Shown here piece after piece: positions 44,301 to 55,779 of a DNA stretch of 64,000 nucleotides. The stretch lies in contig CM057149.1 in assembly GCA_029964075.1 (NCBI GenBank), positions 15,886,197 through 15,950,196 of the forward strand. The letters are read 5' to 3'. The notes under the pieces were generated by a model. That model saw nothing but the letters and a program-made list of their open reading frames with translations. It did not search any database and had not been told where the DNA came from. This DNA is from Patiria pectinifera (Eukaryota > Echinodermata > Asteroidea > Valvatida > Asterinidae). Every line of letters starts with the position of its first letter. Within the stretch, counting starts at the first letter, position 1. The position numbers and the translations under genes were made by a program.

Positions 44301-47300
44301 CAAAATGAAGTTAAACCTTAACAAGGGTAGTAAAGCGGAAGTGAAAAAAGTGTCCCAGTTTTATCGTCACTCATATCGTTTTTTGACAGGTGTTTCAGAG
44401 ACGCCTGGACGGCTCGGTGAGCTTCAACCGAACCTGGCAGGAGTACGCCGAGGGATTCGGGAATCTGACCGGAGAGTTTTGGCTCGGTAACCAGAAGCTG
44501 CATAGTCTGACTGGTAACGGGGGTTGGGAGCTGAACATCACTCTGAGGGCGTTCGATGGGGACGAGGCCCGTGTTCGTTATCAGAATTTCGAAATACACT
44601 TGCACAATTACTGGCTTGACGTCAGTGGCTTCAATGATGAGAGTGGAGATGCAGGTATCGTTCCCTTCCTATCACACATCAGCATGTCTTCTCTCTTAAT
44701 TCAAAATAAAGAAACTAGGGACTAGACGACTTTAGAGTGAAACTCACCCTAATTGTGTGATTGCGAACGACCCGATGACTGTTATGAAATGGTCGGAGCC
44801 ATTTGGTTTTGTCTCCCTTCTTTCCTCGTGTTCGTGTTCTTTGAATTGGTTTTGTTTTCTTCTGGAAAATAATTCTCCGCGGCTTGTCTTTAAAACGGAA
44901 CAACGCATGGACTTCAAAAGGGGTATGAACATCAATCCTGATACCGAGGTAGACATACAAGTGAGACGTCATGCTTACGTCATCAGGTGTCAAATTACAA
45001 TCAATTTTAGTAACAAAAAAGACCGCTTTGTTTCAATCATAACTCTTGACCAGAGCAGCAAAGTAAGTTCACACTTTGCGATCTGATAGACCATGTACAT
45101 GAAGTCGCTTGAGCTTTACTTCCGGGGTTAGCGGAATGTCAAAGTTAGGTGAATTCAAAAGACCGAAAGATGCTTGCATATTATAACAAACGGAATTTCT
45201 GCTTAAAGATTCAAAGGAAGAAGATGAAACTCTGTTCAAACATATCAACCATATCAAATATATGTCATAACAAATCAAATTACAAGCGACCACTCAGCGT
45301 TTGTAACTCAACAGACGCGAATCCCTATTTTATTTTGAAGCTTCGCTGCAAAAAAAGAAGGAACTTCGCCGCAACTACGTAAATGACCTATGTGTAAAAA
45401 AAAAATACTGGTATGTATGTGACTGGTATGTGACCAGTGGTGCAAAAAAAAAACAGCCTGAAGCTTTTGTCACTCTGACTCCCCTGCATTTATAAACCAG
45501 ATCGAAAATTTATTTGAGAGAAGATTGAATGATTTCTTTTGAAATTGGAAGCAAACTTTGTTCTCTATTTTGTGTAGAATGCGGTATAAGTCTCGGGATG
45601 GAAGACGGAAACATCCCCGATTCCGCTATCTCGGCATCAAGCCGGTTCACGGCAGCGGACTCCTCTCGCAGCACAGATAACTGCCAAGCGAGTCACGGTC
45701 GGCTGAACTACCGCGGCACCAGCGGTGGTGTCGTTGGGGGCTGGTGCCCAAGTTCCCGCAACGACTTGTGGTTGCAGGTGGATTTGGGATGGCGGCTGCA
45801 GGTGGAAGGAGTCATCATCCAAGGCAGCTTTGACCCCCTGGAGAGATGGTCTGAGTGGGTGACAGAGTACCAGGTTCAGTACAGTGATGACCAATCCAAT
45901 TGGCAGTATGTGATGCAGTCAACAGGGACTAGTCCACAGGTAAATGATCCATTGCATTTAGTAAAAGAAACGATGACGTCACTCTGTGACGTCTATGCAT
46001 CTTGGGAATATTTTCCACAGCACTCAACCCATTGAGGAAACCACGGCACAAGCACCAGCAGAGTCCTAACCCTGGGGCACAACTTCATGTGCGTTAATGC
46101 CTTTCCGCGACATTTTCTCGTTTACCCATAAATTATCAACACTCTATTCGTGTCCTAATAAAAATTGCCTAAAACAGTTAAGAATGGGACAGTGCAAGTA
46201 GTGGAGGAAAACAATAATTGGTGCAGTGAAAAGGACTTGGTAATATTGTTGACTGCATTGTTTTTATTTACTTTATATGTATTTCACAGACATTCCCAGG
46301 CAACATAGATCAAACCACCCCGGTCGCCAGCATGTTTGACCAGCCGATCCGAGCTCGCTTTATCCGCATCAGGCCGACTGCATACAACGTTTGGCCGTCA
46401 ATGCGTATGGAACTCATCGGCTGCAAAAGTACGTAACATTTTCTTCATCGCAGATCCTCTTATGGTCATATATGTATTCAAATGCAGAATGGCTGAATAC
46501 ATTTCGTATTATTACGGAAGAAGACACATTCATCCGCCTTTCCACACTCTCCCCAACTGCAGTCTCTTTGACCATCCCCTCTAGGTCTACACCGGCAACC
46601 ACGCCACAAGGTGTGGTCTTTGAGATTTTAAAGGCTTGTGGGTGATTGGGCAAATCTGATCACCGTTTTAAAATGGCCAACATTGGGTGATGGGGCTTCA
46701 CAAAAATTTACCCTTCGGTTTTATCTTCTTTCTTTCATTCTTTCGTATTCTTGTGCGTATTTTTTTCTTGACAATAATTATCCGCGGCTTTACTTGCAAA
46801 CGGAACAACGCTTGAATTTCAAAATTGGTATGAACATCAACCCTGGTACAGAAGTGTGCATACAAGTGTGGTGCTATGATGACTTCATTAGTTATTAAAT
46901 TTCGAGCGAGTACTACAGACAAACATATTATGGGAGTGTTTAGTGGGGAATGTGAAACATAAAAAAGCAGGATGACATCATCATCCAAAAGGGCACCCTC
47001 TAGCGGCACATCGAAGACGGTTGAACTTTTTGATTTAAAAACTAATGGTCAAAATTGTACCAAATTCTGGTTTAACATGTCTTTTCATCTTATTACTAAA
47101 AAAAAAATGTTTAATCTGCAGGCAATAATCTATCTGTACCCAATACCGAATGAATGTTTTATTCGGCAGTTTGTCTAGCATAAATGAAATCATTATGTCC
47201 AAAATCAGTGTCGTCACAAAAACAGTTTTTGGGAAGTTTACGGGAAAATCGTCAAAAATTTCCGGTTGATGGGAAAATCATAAAGTGGGTCGAATACACT

Positions 47301-47821
47301 GTTGACAGTTATAGCAGTTAGTTTCATGCCCATTTTGCATTTCATGAGGTAACTTTACTGTGAACGAATACCGATGGCCATGTTTACAACGAAAAATAAC
47401 GAAAGGAGACCGTGCCTAAAAGATATAACAAAAGGAAAGGAATCTGTTTAAATGTCGTTCGGGCAAATGGCCATGCAATTTCGTCATCCATTAATGTACT
47501 TATACAAGGTCTGACGATATTTCCTCTCTTATGCACACAGTTACAGGGGATTCACTCGGGCGTCATAGTTCTGGAGAATTCTCAACTCCAGACAAAGACC
47601 ATGACCAGACCGACGGTGAAAAATGCGCTGAGAAATTTCAGGGAGGCTGGTGGTACAAGAGTTGCGATAGCGCCATCAGCGACTACTTCACTAGCAACCT
47701 GAACGGCTTGTACTACAACAACGCAACAGTCGATGATTACATGGGGATACAGTGGGTCACCTGGAAGGGTAAACAGGTCTCTCTTAAAGGGTCCGAAATG
47801 ATGACACGACGCCGACCGTAA
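41261..47821 (+). CDS. Copy B: secreted FReD-discoidin nested lectin-like gene (spliced, 7 exons)
   Basis: Coding exons: 41,283-41,334, 42,514-42,786, 43,595-43,782, 44,390-44,654, 45,578-45,939, 46,290-46,428, 47,541-47,821. Each has exactly the same length and phase as in copy A, giving 519 residues with the same architecture. All catalogued motifs, both FReD disulfides, the calcium-site segment and the discoidin disulfide pair are intact, with no stop or frameshift, so both genes appear functional. Relative to copy A, changes are few in exons 1-4, 6 and 7 but dense in exon 5. The donor of exon 4 is GTATCG rather than GTACGT, weaker but still GT. Exon 1 is preceded by an acceptor (TTTTCTTTTCAG); the leader block at 37,693-38,204 is its likely source of 5' UTR. 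ATTAAA at 47,860 is a possible poly(A) signal. Confidence 0.85.
41729..42050. mobile_element. hAT-type MITE with 8-bp target duplication (intron 1 of copy B)
   Basis: The element 41,737-42,042 has ends CAAGGGCGGATC and complement and is flanked by the exact duplication ATGGGTGG (41,729-41,736 and 42,043-42,050). The interior is similar to the MITE at 16,346-16,628 (GGCGTGGG, GGCC-CGAAA, TTTTGAGAAAAAGATG). Confidence 0.9.
42514..42786 (+). CDS. Copy B exon 2: orphan N-terminal region
   Basis: The acceptor is CATGTCTTGTAG and the donor GTGAGT is phase 1. Three amino-acid changes from copy A (Met54Thr, Ser63Ala, Ile104Thr); the four cysteines of the mature region are kept. Confidence 0.8.
43595..43782 (+). 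CDS. Copy B exon 3: start of the fibrinogen-related domain
   Basis: Acceptor TTTTTTTTTAAG; same phases as copy A. Three changes (first residue Val to Asp, Val116Ala, Ala154Ser); Cys135 and Cys162 are conserved. Confidence 0.85.
44390..44654 (+). CDS. Copy B exon 4: central fibrinogen-related domain
   Basis: Two amino-acid changes from copy A (Val to Asn in the WELxITL strand, Ser to Leu in EIHxHNYW) against about five silent ones. Ends at the same SGDA loop. Confidence 0.9.
45578..45939 (+). CDS. Copy B exon 5: F5/8 type C domain, main part
   Basis: By my manual comparison, 32 of 362 bases differ from copy A, giving 13 amino-acid replacements and about 8 silent codon changes. Several codons differ at two or three positions (for example Asn347 to Leu and Asp349 to Arg). 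The extra cysteine of copy A at 318 is Ser here, so copy A may have an unpaired Cys. Confidence 0.9.
46290..46428 (+). CDS. Copy B exon 6: F5/8 type C domain, C-terminal part
   Basis: Two replacements from copy A (Thr393Ala, Asp414Val) and no silent change. Closing GCK conserved; phase-1 donor GTACGT. Confidence 0.9.
47541..47821 (+). CDS. Copy B exon 7: C-terminal third of the fibrinogen-related domain
   Basis: Same as copy A except Arg429Gly, Trp433Gly and Asp439Glu, all beside the junction with the discoidin domain. Copy B matches the usual FReD consensus GDSL better. Confidence 0.9.
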
Positions 47822-49870
47822 CCGGTGATGGAAAGAATCTGTCATATTGAAAGACAACGATTAAATTTGGGGATATGGGGGGGGGGGCGCCAGGCCTCAC
47901 TTTGGAGTATTGTCGATCGAGAAATGCACTTAAAATTAAACTTTTCTCGACAAGAGCAAAAATTACATAAAGTCTAAATCGTCAGGTGCGTGGAAGAAAG
48001 TCGTTAGGCAGAAAATGGGTCAAAATGTCAAATTCGGATTTTTCGGGTAATCAATAGAGCATGGAAATATCTTTTATTTGATATAGGCCTACATTTTGTC
48101 TCAAAGGGCTACGTCATACTGACGTAATTAACAATAACAGTTACAGTTAAAAAAGAATACAATGGTTACAAATGAAAAGTCAGCGGAGGGGAAGCGAAAG
48201 TTTCTCATTTCGTCAGTGACACCGCGAAGTAGCACTCATATATACCAGTAAAAACTAGCTATCGGAGAAAACGGCATCAAAAGTTGAACGCCTTCATCCT
48301 TTTGAAACAGTTGTGGGTCAGAAAAAAACATGTAATGTATTCTAATCAGTAACCAAATGGTATTTGATGTTGTGAGCAACAGTAGTGATATTACTTTAAT
48401 ATACATTGTGTTTAATGTTTAACTGTATATTTAAGTATATATTTATTAATAGGGTAGTTATTTTACATTATACGGGATCCGACTCAGTAAAGCCAGTCAC
48501 GTGAGGAATCACAAAAGCTACTTAAAAAATGTTAAACTGGGTGATGTATTAAAAACTACACATACTTTCATATTATAAACGTGCGTTCTGCTGAATCAGG
48601 TGTGTAAAACTATTGATTAAGAAAGTTTGTTGCAATTTGGTGAATGTGTTGGATATTTTAATTAATAGTACTGTTGGAAATTGTACTGCATAATGGACAG
48701 CGTGTTTAATTTGTCCTAGTAACTTTTACTGTCAATGTGAACAAATCCATTAAAAACAGTCTGAAGTTGCCAATGGTAACTTTGAGTTATAGGCACGTAA
48801 ATAAACATACAATTTTACATTATCACTGAGATGTTGTTATATATCAAAATGTAGTGCTGCGCGTTCGCATTTATAGTGGAAAAGTAAAAATGAGTGGATA
48901 ACTATCAAAAAAATCTTGTTATTTAAGGTTTTGGTCACATTTTACGTATTCTAATTGTCAAGACATCAATGGACGTTAGAACTATGGTACTTTGTAGCAA
49001 TAATCTACAAAATTTCGCAAATGGGCGACAGATATTTTTTTTAAAGTCGCATCTGGATTAGGGCGACACGCCTTATTGGGGTGACAATTTGGTGTCACCC
49101 TATTGTTAAAACGACCCTTAGGGCAAGGAATTCTAGATCGATTCCTCGTGGTCCAATTAGTAAAAATACCGAATTTCGTGGAGAAAGGAATTAAGGTAAA
49201 CTTGGGTTAGGTGACTTTTTAGGTTTGTGCACAAGTCTATGGGAAGTCGCCCTATTGTAGAAATTATTATATTAAATGTTACTTGGTATTGTGGATAATA
49301 AAATTGGTGGTTATTACAAAAATAGCAGACAGCGTGTTTGATATATTCATAGCATAATATATTCCATTTACATTTAATATGTTTAGAACAAAACAAATGA
49401 GTTTTCAAAGCTCATTTTGAGTTTCATCCCCCTGTAAGACATTTTGCCCTTTCAAAATTGTGACGGATGTTTTACTGTCATGATTATGACAAGTATGTCG
49501 AGTTGTGAAAGCCTAGCTACATATGCCGGTTCTTTTACATACGAAACACTAAAACATTTGAAAACAAAAGTGGCCCGAAAACTCTTTTTTTTTTCTTTTT
49601 TCTTTTTTTTTACTCTGGCAGGAGCTTCTACAAGTCACTTGGGTGTCTGTCGGTCGGTCGGTCGGTCGGTCCCCGAAATTTGACCAAAAATATTTTACCA
49701 AAATTGAGCAAACGCTATGCCGTCGTCAGTAGGCTAAATGCACTCTAAAAATTGTTTGTGACAATTCGTAAAGACGTTTACGAAAATGGTGGAAACAGAG
49801 GCAAGATAATGTGCAGCAATGTTATAGCCAAGTGGTATTTTCTGTATCAATAGGTTGGACGTATCCACAA
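47822..49870. other. Copy B 3' flank, noncoding
   Basis: Near-identical to the copy A flank, including the G run, the AGGGCTACGTCAT repeat, the GGGTGACA hairpin and a (GGTC)n tract at about 49,652-49,672. No gene is seen. Confidence 0.5.
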
Positions 49871-52730
49871 TAGTCCAGCGGATATGTGACAAAATATCGA
49901 TGAATTGTGCACTTTTGCATAAAAGCGTGAAACTTGGCACAGATGTTTATATTCATGCGAGAAAATGTTTTAGATGTGGAGCCATCGCAAATTTACCCTT
50001 TTAGGGGCGTGGCATCCATTTAAAAAAAAGGGGGCGGGACTTGTCGTGCCCGCAGTGAAAATGGTTTTTCCCACTTGTTACTAAAGCAGGAAACTTCACA
50101 AAGACATAATTATATAGATTATTAGTGTTTTCCAGATTCGGAGCCACCACAAAAGTACCTTTTGGGGGCGTGGCAGCCATTAAAAGAAAAGGGGGGGTTT
50201 AATAATTATGCCCACTTTGGAAAACATTGTGCCCATATTTCATGAACGAATAAAACGTCCCACAGACGTTTATATTCTTGAGAAAAAGAATTCCAGATGT
50301 GGAGCCATCTCGAACACACCCTTTTAGGGGCGTGGCAACCATATAAGAAAAAAAGGGGGCGGGGTTTTCATTATGCCCACCCTGGAAATATTGTTCCCAC
50401 ATTCATAGAGAAATAAAACGTCCCAAAGACGTTTATATTCATGAGAAAAAAAATTCCAGATGTGGAGCCATCTCGAACACACCCTTTTAGGGGCGTGGCA
50501 ACCATATAAGAAAAAAAAGGGGCGGGGTTTTCATTATGCCCACCCTGGAAATATTGTTCCCACATTCATAGAGAAATGGAACTTTCCACAGACATTGACA
50601 TTCATGAGAAAAACAATTCCAGATGTGGAGCCATCGCAAACACACCCTTTTAGGGGCGTGGCAGCCACATTGAAAAAAAAGGGGGCGGGGTTCTCATTAT
50701 GCCCAACAATTTGAAGCCATCAGAAACTTATCCTTTTAGATGCATGGCATCTATTTTTAAAAAAATGGGGGGGGGGTGCTACTAATCATTTGCCCACCAT
50801 CGAACTTTCTTAAATGACTAAACTTCACACAAACTTGGTGCATGATAATAAATTCATATGTAGAGCCACAGCAAACTCATCCTTTTAGAGGTGTGAGGGG
50901 CCTACTCACTGTGCCCACAATTGCAATTTTTATATTTTGTTGTTGATTTCTTATAATGTTGATTGGCCCATAACCTATATTATTTGGTAATACAATGACT
51001 TACACCAAAGAGCATGGGTAAGTACCGGTAGGCTAACCCGTGTTATAGTGTTCAATGTGTGTACTTTCACCTATATTATCATGCACATCTAAATTCCAGA
51101 GTGATTTCATGATTACAAATACACAGCACACAATGGCAGCCCTAAACTCTAACATTTTAACATTTAACAGCCATTGAAATCCTTTTTTTTTTAGGGGGGG
51201 GGGGGGGTTTGTATAATCCCCCTACCCCCTACCCGTTGCGCCGCATTGACAGCAGATTTGGTAACAACACGATGTACTCGCCTCACAAAGTGGTGGACAC
51301 CCCTTTTGGTCTGTCAGAAAAAAAGGCAGGGGAAACAATGTATTAGTCTTTCCAGGACTAACTGAGGCACCCCAGTTTATACACCAATTCAGATATTGCT
51401 GCAGTTGAAAGGTTAACAGTAACTAGGTTAATATAGATGAGGCAAGAATGCATAGTGAAAGAAAACAAAGGGTTTGCCAACAGTAACTTCCAACTATAAA
51501 GGCGGCCTCCAACACATTAAACAGCTATATGGGGTGGATTTTATTATATAAAAAGGGGTCAAAATTTTCCACGTTGTGCATATTGAATACCCCCCCACAT
51601 TTTAAAAATGGACGCCGCGCCTCTAAAAGGGTAGGTTTGTGATGGCTTCACATTTATAAAAAAAGAAGATTTTTATGAATATATTGTCCTAGTGGAATTT
51701 AATTCATTTATGAAAGGTAGGCACAACTTTCTTTTATAGGGGCATCATGACTCCCCCCCCCCCCCCCCCCATTTTATTATGGCTGCCACACTCCTAAAAG
51801 GGTGTGTTTACGATGGCTCCACGTGTGATTTTTTTCTCGTGAGTATTAATGTCTGTGGGAATAGCTTCATTCGTTTATGAGATGTGGGCACATTTTTCCC
51901 ATGTTGGGCATAATGAGAACCCCGCCCCCCTTTTTTCAATATGGCTGCCACGCCCCTAAAAGGGTGTGTTCGCGATGGCTCCACATCTGGATTTTTTTTC
52001 CTCATGAATATAAACGTCTTTGGGACGTTTTATTTCTCTATGAATGTGGAACAATATTTCCAGGGTGGGCAAAATGAAAACCCCGCCCCCCCCTTTTCTC
52101 TTATATGGTTGCCACGCCCCTAAAAGGGTGTGTTCGAGATGGCTCCACATCTGGAAATTTTTTACTCACGAATGTCAATGTTTCTGGAAAGTTCAATTTC
52201 TCTATGAGTGTGGGAACAATATTTCCAGGGTGGGCATAATGAAAACCCCGCCCCCCTTTTTTTTCTTATATGGTTGCCACGCCCCTAAAAGGGTGTGTTC
52301 GAGATGGCTCCACATCTGGAATTCTTTTTCTCAAGAATATAAATGTCTGTGGGACGTTTTATTCGTTCATGAAATATGGGCACAATGTTTTCCAAAGTGG
52401 GCATAATTATTAAACCCCCCTTTTCTTTTAATGGCTGCCACGCCCCCAAAAAGGTACTTTTGTGGTGGCTCCGAATCTGGAAAACACTAATAATCTATAT
52501 AATTATGTCTTTGTGAAGTTTCCTGCTTTTGTAACAAGTGGGAAAAACCATTTTCACTGCGGGCACGACAAGTCCCGCCCCCTTTTTTTAAATGGATGCC
52601 ACGCCCCTAAAAGGGTAAATTTGCGATGGCTCCACATCTAAAACATTTTCTCGCATGAATATAAACATCTGTGCCAAGTTTCACGCTTTTATGCAAAAGT
52701 GCACAATTTTTTCACATATCCGCTGGACTA
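49871..52730. mobile_element. 2.86-kb foldback element with arms of ~170-bp tandem repeats
   Basis: Perfect terminal inverted repeat TAGTCCAGCGGATATGTGA at both ends. The inverted arms are over 1 kb each (about 49,871-50,900 and 51,600-52,730) and are made of ~170-bp repeats. Each repeat contains GATGTGGAGCCATC, ACCCTTTTAGGGGCGTGGC, AAAAGGGGGCGGG and AATATTGTTCCCAC-type words. The centre (about 50,960-51,560) is unique and has no ORF. Unit A shows the empty site (TTTACAAGGAGG), and a CAA or ACAA duplication is visible, so it inserted after the segmental duplication. It resembles Foldback/Galileo-type elements in structure; the superfamily is not established. Confidence 0.85.
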
Positions 52731-53126
52731 CAAGGAGGAAATGAAACTTGACCAAAAGTATGGTGTTCTATATGTGACATCAGCGTCGCATTGCTTTGAA
52801 ATTTCCGTGTGCTTCTGCCGACTTTCCTAAACATTGTCAAGAATGTTGTTGGGTTGTTTGTTTTTTATAATATAACATCAGGTGGTTGCGCTGCGTTAGG
52901 CACAAGACCTTTCGATATATCACAACTCGTGGTGACAATCGATGTGCACAATATGGGCTTGTAACTCCAAAATATATTTGGTGACTTTGAATTCATTGAG
53001 TCCGATCATATTGCATGGACATGTAATATAATTATAACATTGATATGTATAGAATATTGGATGGCTTTGAGGGAGATACAAGAATATAAGAAAGAGCAAC
53101 GAGGAGTGCACTATTGTTATAGCGAG

Positions 53127-53336
53127 CATGGGCGTTGCCAGTGGGGGAAAGGGGGGCACTCCCCCCCCCCAAAAAAAAAAAAACCCGAAAAACAAAAAAA
53201 AAGGAAAAAGGAAAAAAAAAGGAGTGGGGGAACGCTCGGAAAAATGATCAATCTAAGAATATCATGAAAAATATAAGGAATTTTGGGGGAAAATTTGCTT
53301 TGCCTTCCCCCGGGAAATATCCTGGCGACGCCATTG
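53127..53336. mobile_element. hAT-like MITE with GGCGTTGCCAG ends (unit B)
   Basis: Counterpart of 36,180-36,378, about 210 bp, with flanks ATAGCGAG and ATAGCGAT (7 of 8). A long C run followed by an A run generates spurious Lys-rich ORFs. Confidence 0.75.
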
Positions 53337-54651
53337 ATAGCGATTTTATTTCAGGGCGTGGCAAAAAGAAGGAAATTGAATGTTTAATACAGTTTTTCTG
53401 AGTTTGTATTCCTTTCACCCCTTTTATCTAAAATCAAGCTCCCCCACCAAATCGGCAAGAGTGAAGGTGGATCCACCTCTTAAAATGATTCTCAGACCGG
53501 TTTGGCTCTGCACGCCGAATTGCATGCTCTTATCAAAAATTTGGGCAAAAGTGAGGGGCATAAGCAGCTCTTTTATTGACCAGGATATATACGTGTACAA
53601 ATAGATATAAACACAATCTTTAAATCATTCTTAGTCAACTTTATCCGACTTTTTCCAGTTCTTAAGTAGCATTTTTGGTATCAATGGGTCTATCTTAACA
53701 CTTTAATAGAAAAACGGCACTTGTGCGCCAGATGTTAATTAAACTCAAAATTGTTGACAGTAATTTGACCTTGGTCCCCTGACCCCCATCCGATCTAAGG
53801 CAACTTAAGAATGGCCATTTCAGAACTCCCCCCCCCCCCCCGACGGACAATGGCCTGGTAGCATCAAACCTTTTGAGCTCCAATTTTTAATTAAAACTCC
53901 AGCTAGCTCCTGGTCTACATGTCTCCCGGTCCTATTTATTGCTGTTAGGGTAACTGTGTCTAGCTCGTCAATACTGACCTTAGGCGAGACAACTTGATAA
54001 TCATTAGGCCAAAAAAAAAAGTCTCCGGTTTCTGGTATGGATCTTGCCCAAAAAGTGGTGCGGCGACGCGGCTTTTTTTTTTTACCTGATTGTTTTGCTT
54101 CAAATGTCGGCTGATGACTGCAAATGGTGCCCGAATAAACTTAGTGCAAATATATGGGAGTCCAGAGAGGCCACACAAAACTTATTCTCGAACATAACCC
54201 AATCTAAAAACACGTTAAAATTGTGCAGCAGCAGGATTCCAGTCAAACCAATGAGTTTGGCGGATTTGAGACAGCATCTTTCATTGAAAAAAAATCTTTT
54301 TCATTTTGCCGACGCGCATGGCTACGGCGACGCGCGCGCATACCAGAAACCGGAGACTTTTTTTTGGCCTTATGAGAAGAAGGTTAATGCGCGCAACTTG
54401 AGGGTATAATGGTAGCCGTTTTGGATCTTTATTATGTCCTCATAATCATCCGGTCTATACCCAAATATGGGAGCATAACACGGCAGGTATTAACGATTTA
54501 TACAAATTTGGCATATTTCCACCACTTGGATTGTTCGGGACTTTTAGTATTTTATTCTAAGGATCTTAAAAAATGTACTGTAGTGAAAACAAGTCTGTTG
54601 CAATTTGTGTGAGGTTCACTTTAAACAATGAAGTACTTGCCTGGACTAAGG
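53337..54651. other. Noncoding flank of unit B
   Basis: Matches 36,379-37,692. It includes a C run near 53,827 and an imperfect inverted pair, AAAAGTCTCCGGTTTCTGGTAT (about 54,018) and ATACCAGAAACCGGAGACTTT (about 54,340). That pair frames a ~340-bp segment which is also present in unit A (37,060-37,400) and may be another MITE. Confidence 0.5.
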
Positions 54652-55162
54652 GGAGTTAGAGTGATTCCAAGTCGGTACTTGGTTTAAGTTTGTTCATTTG
54701 GCATTTCTGGTTGCGTTGCGCCGACTTATACGGACAAACTCTAGACGTTTATCGACTTCAGATCAAGTCTGTGCGAGCTTGTTGTTAATTAAGCACAAAA
54801 TAGCTGCGTCGCAACAGGAAACCAATCACAATAGGACCACCACGCGATTCACTTACCATTATTAATATTATTGTGGTGATAGAACCCTTGCTTCGAAACC
54901 ATGGAAACTGTCCAAAACACTGTAAATTGAAGAAAGAGGTCAATATGAAGCAAGTCGCCGTAATTAAGGCCCAGCCTCCTTCTTCAGTGTTTATCCGGGG
55001 TATCTAAACAGTGGGCGCTGGTCGGTATCTATCTCCTTTGCTAATTCGAGGACGGATCTTGTATATCTACGCAGCTTTGTGGCTTGTGTCAGCAAACTGT
55101 CTGCCGGGAGAACGCGGATTCAACCCAGGGAGGGCTCGCTGGATTCTCGGCGACCAAAAAGG
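54652..55162 (+). promoter_or_regulatory. Promoter plus noncoding leader exon block (last copy)
   Basis: Nearly identical to 37,693-38,204 and ends at the same GG|GTGAGTC donor. By position it would start the next lectin gene, but no signal-peptide exon is found between here and 64,000. Either the gene starts beyond the window or this promoter is stranded by the hAT insertion and the repeats behind it. Confidence 0.5.
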
Positions 55163-55779
55163 GTGAGTCAAAGAAGCTTATATTTTGTTAGTCACTTTTG
55201 GTAGAGGCTGCTGCTGAATCTATCATTATTTTGGACTTTTTCCAGTGTCAGGTGACAATAACATTTAATAAACGACTAGTTCGTATTTTTTTTCGAAGAT
55301 ATTTTCGGGCAATTATGAAAACAACAATAGATTTAGGGACATGATTCTGGATATAAAGATGTACTGTCTGTACGCCTACCTCCATTACGGTTTGTTCAGA
55401 ATTCCGGAATTGGTTTTTCATTCCTTCTTAACAATTTCAAATAACTATTTTTCTCGCCAAAAAAGGTGTTCGCTTTTGAATACATCGAACGAAAGAAACT
55501 AAATGTTTTGTGACACAAATATGATGTTACACATTTCTAGCCCTGAGCCCTGAACAAATATTGTTCTCACCGTGAGGACTGCCCCCATAAAAGATGCTAA
55601 GGGAGAGGTAATGGAGGGGATGGGGATGGCATAGGGTATAATCTTACTTTGCAAATCTCGGTTCATTGCCTGGTCCTTCATTTCTGAATGCGTTGACTGC
55701 AACAAACTATCCCTGCCCACGAACCCCCCCCCCCCCGGACGTAACTACGCCCCAGCTAATGCCCGTGGCACCTGTGTGC

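Larger units (their letters stand above)
40487..55779. repeat. Large direct segmental duplication, unit B
   Basis: Second copy of 25,673-38,821, with lectin copy B and the next promoter/leader block. It lacks the 1.2-kb segment of unit A, carries a MITE-bearing insertion in intron 1 and a 2.86-kb foldback at 49,871-52,730. Homology stops exactly where the hAT-like element at 55,780 begins. Confidence 0.9.

Noticed and set aside
50199-52406. ORFs with MWEQYFQGGHNENPAP-type repeats in the foldback
   Set aside because: They arise from the ~170-bp noncoding repeats of the foldback arms and appear on both strands.
53040-53401. Lys-rich ORFs near the unit B MITE
   Set aside because: Produced by adjacent C and A homopolymer runs inside the MITE.
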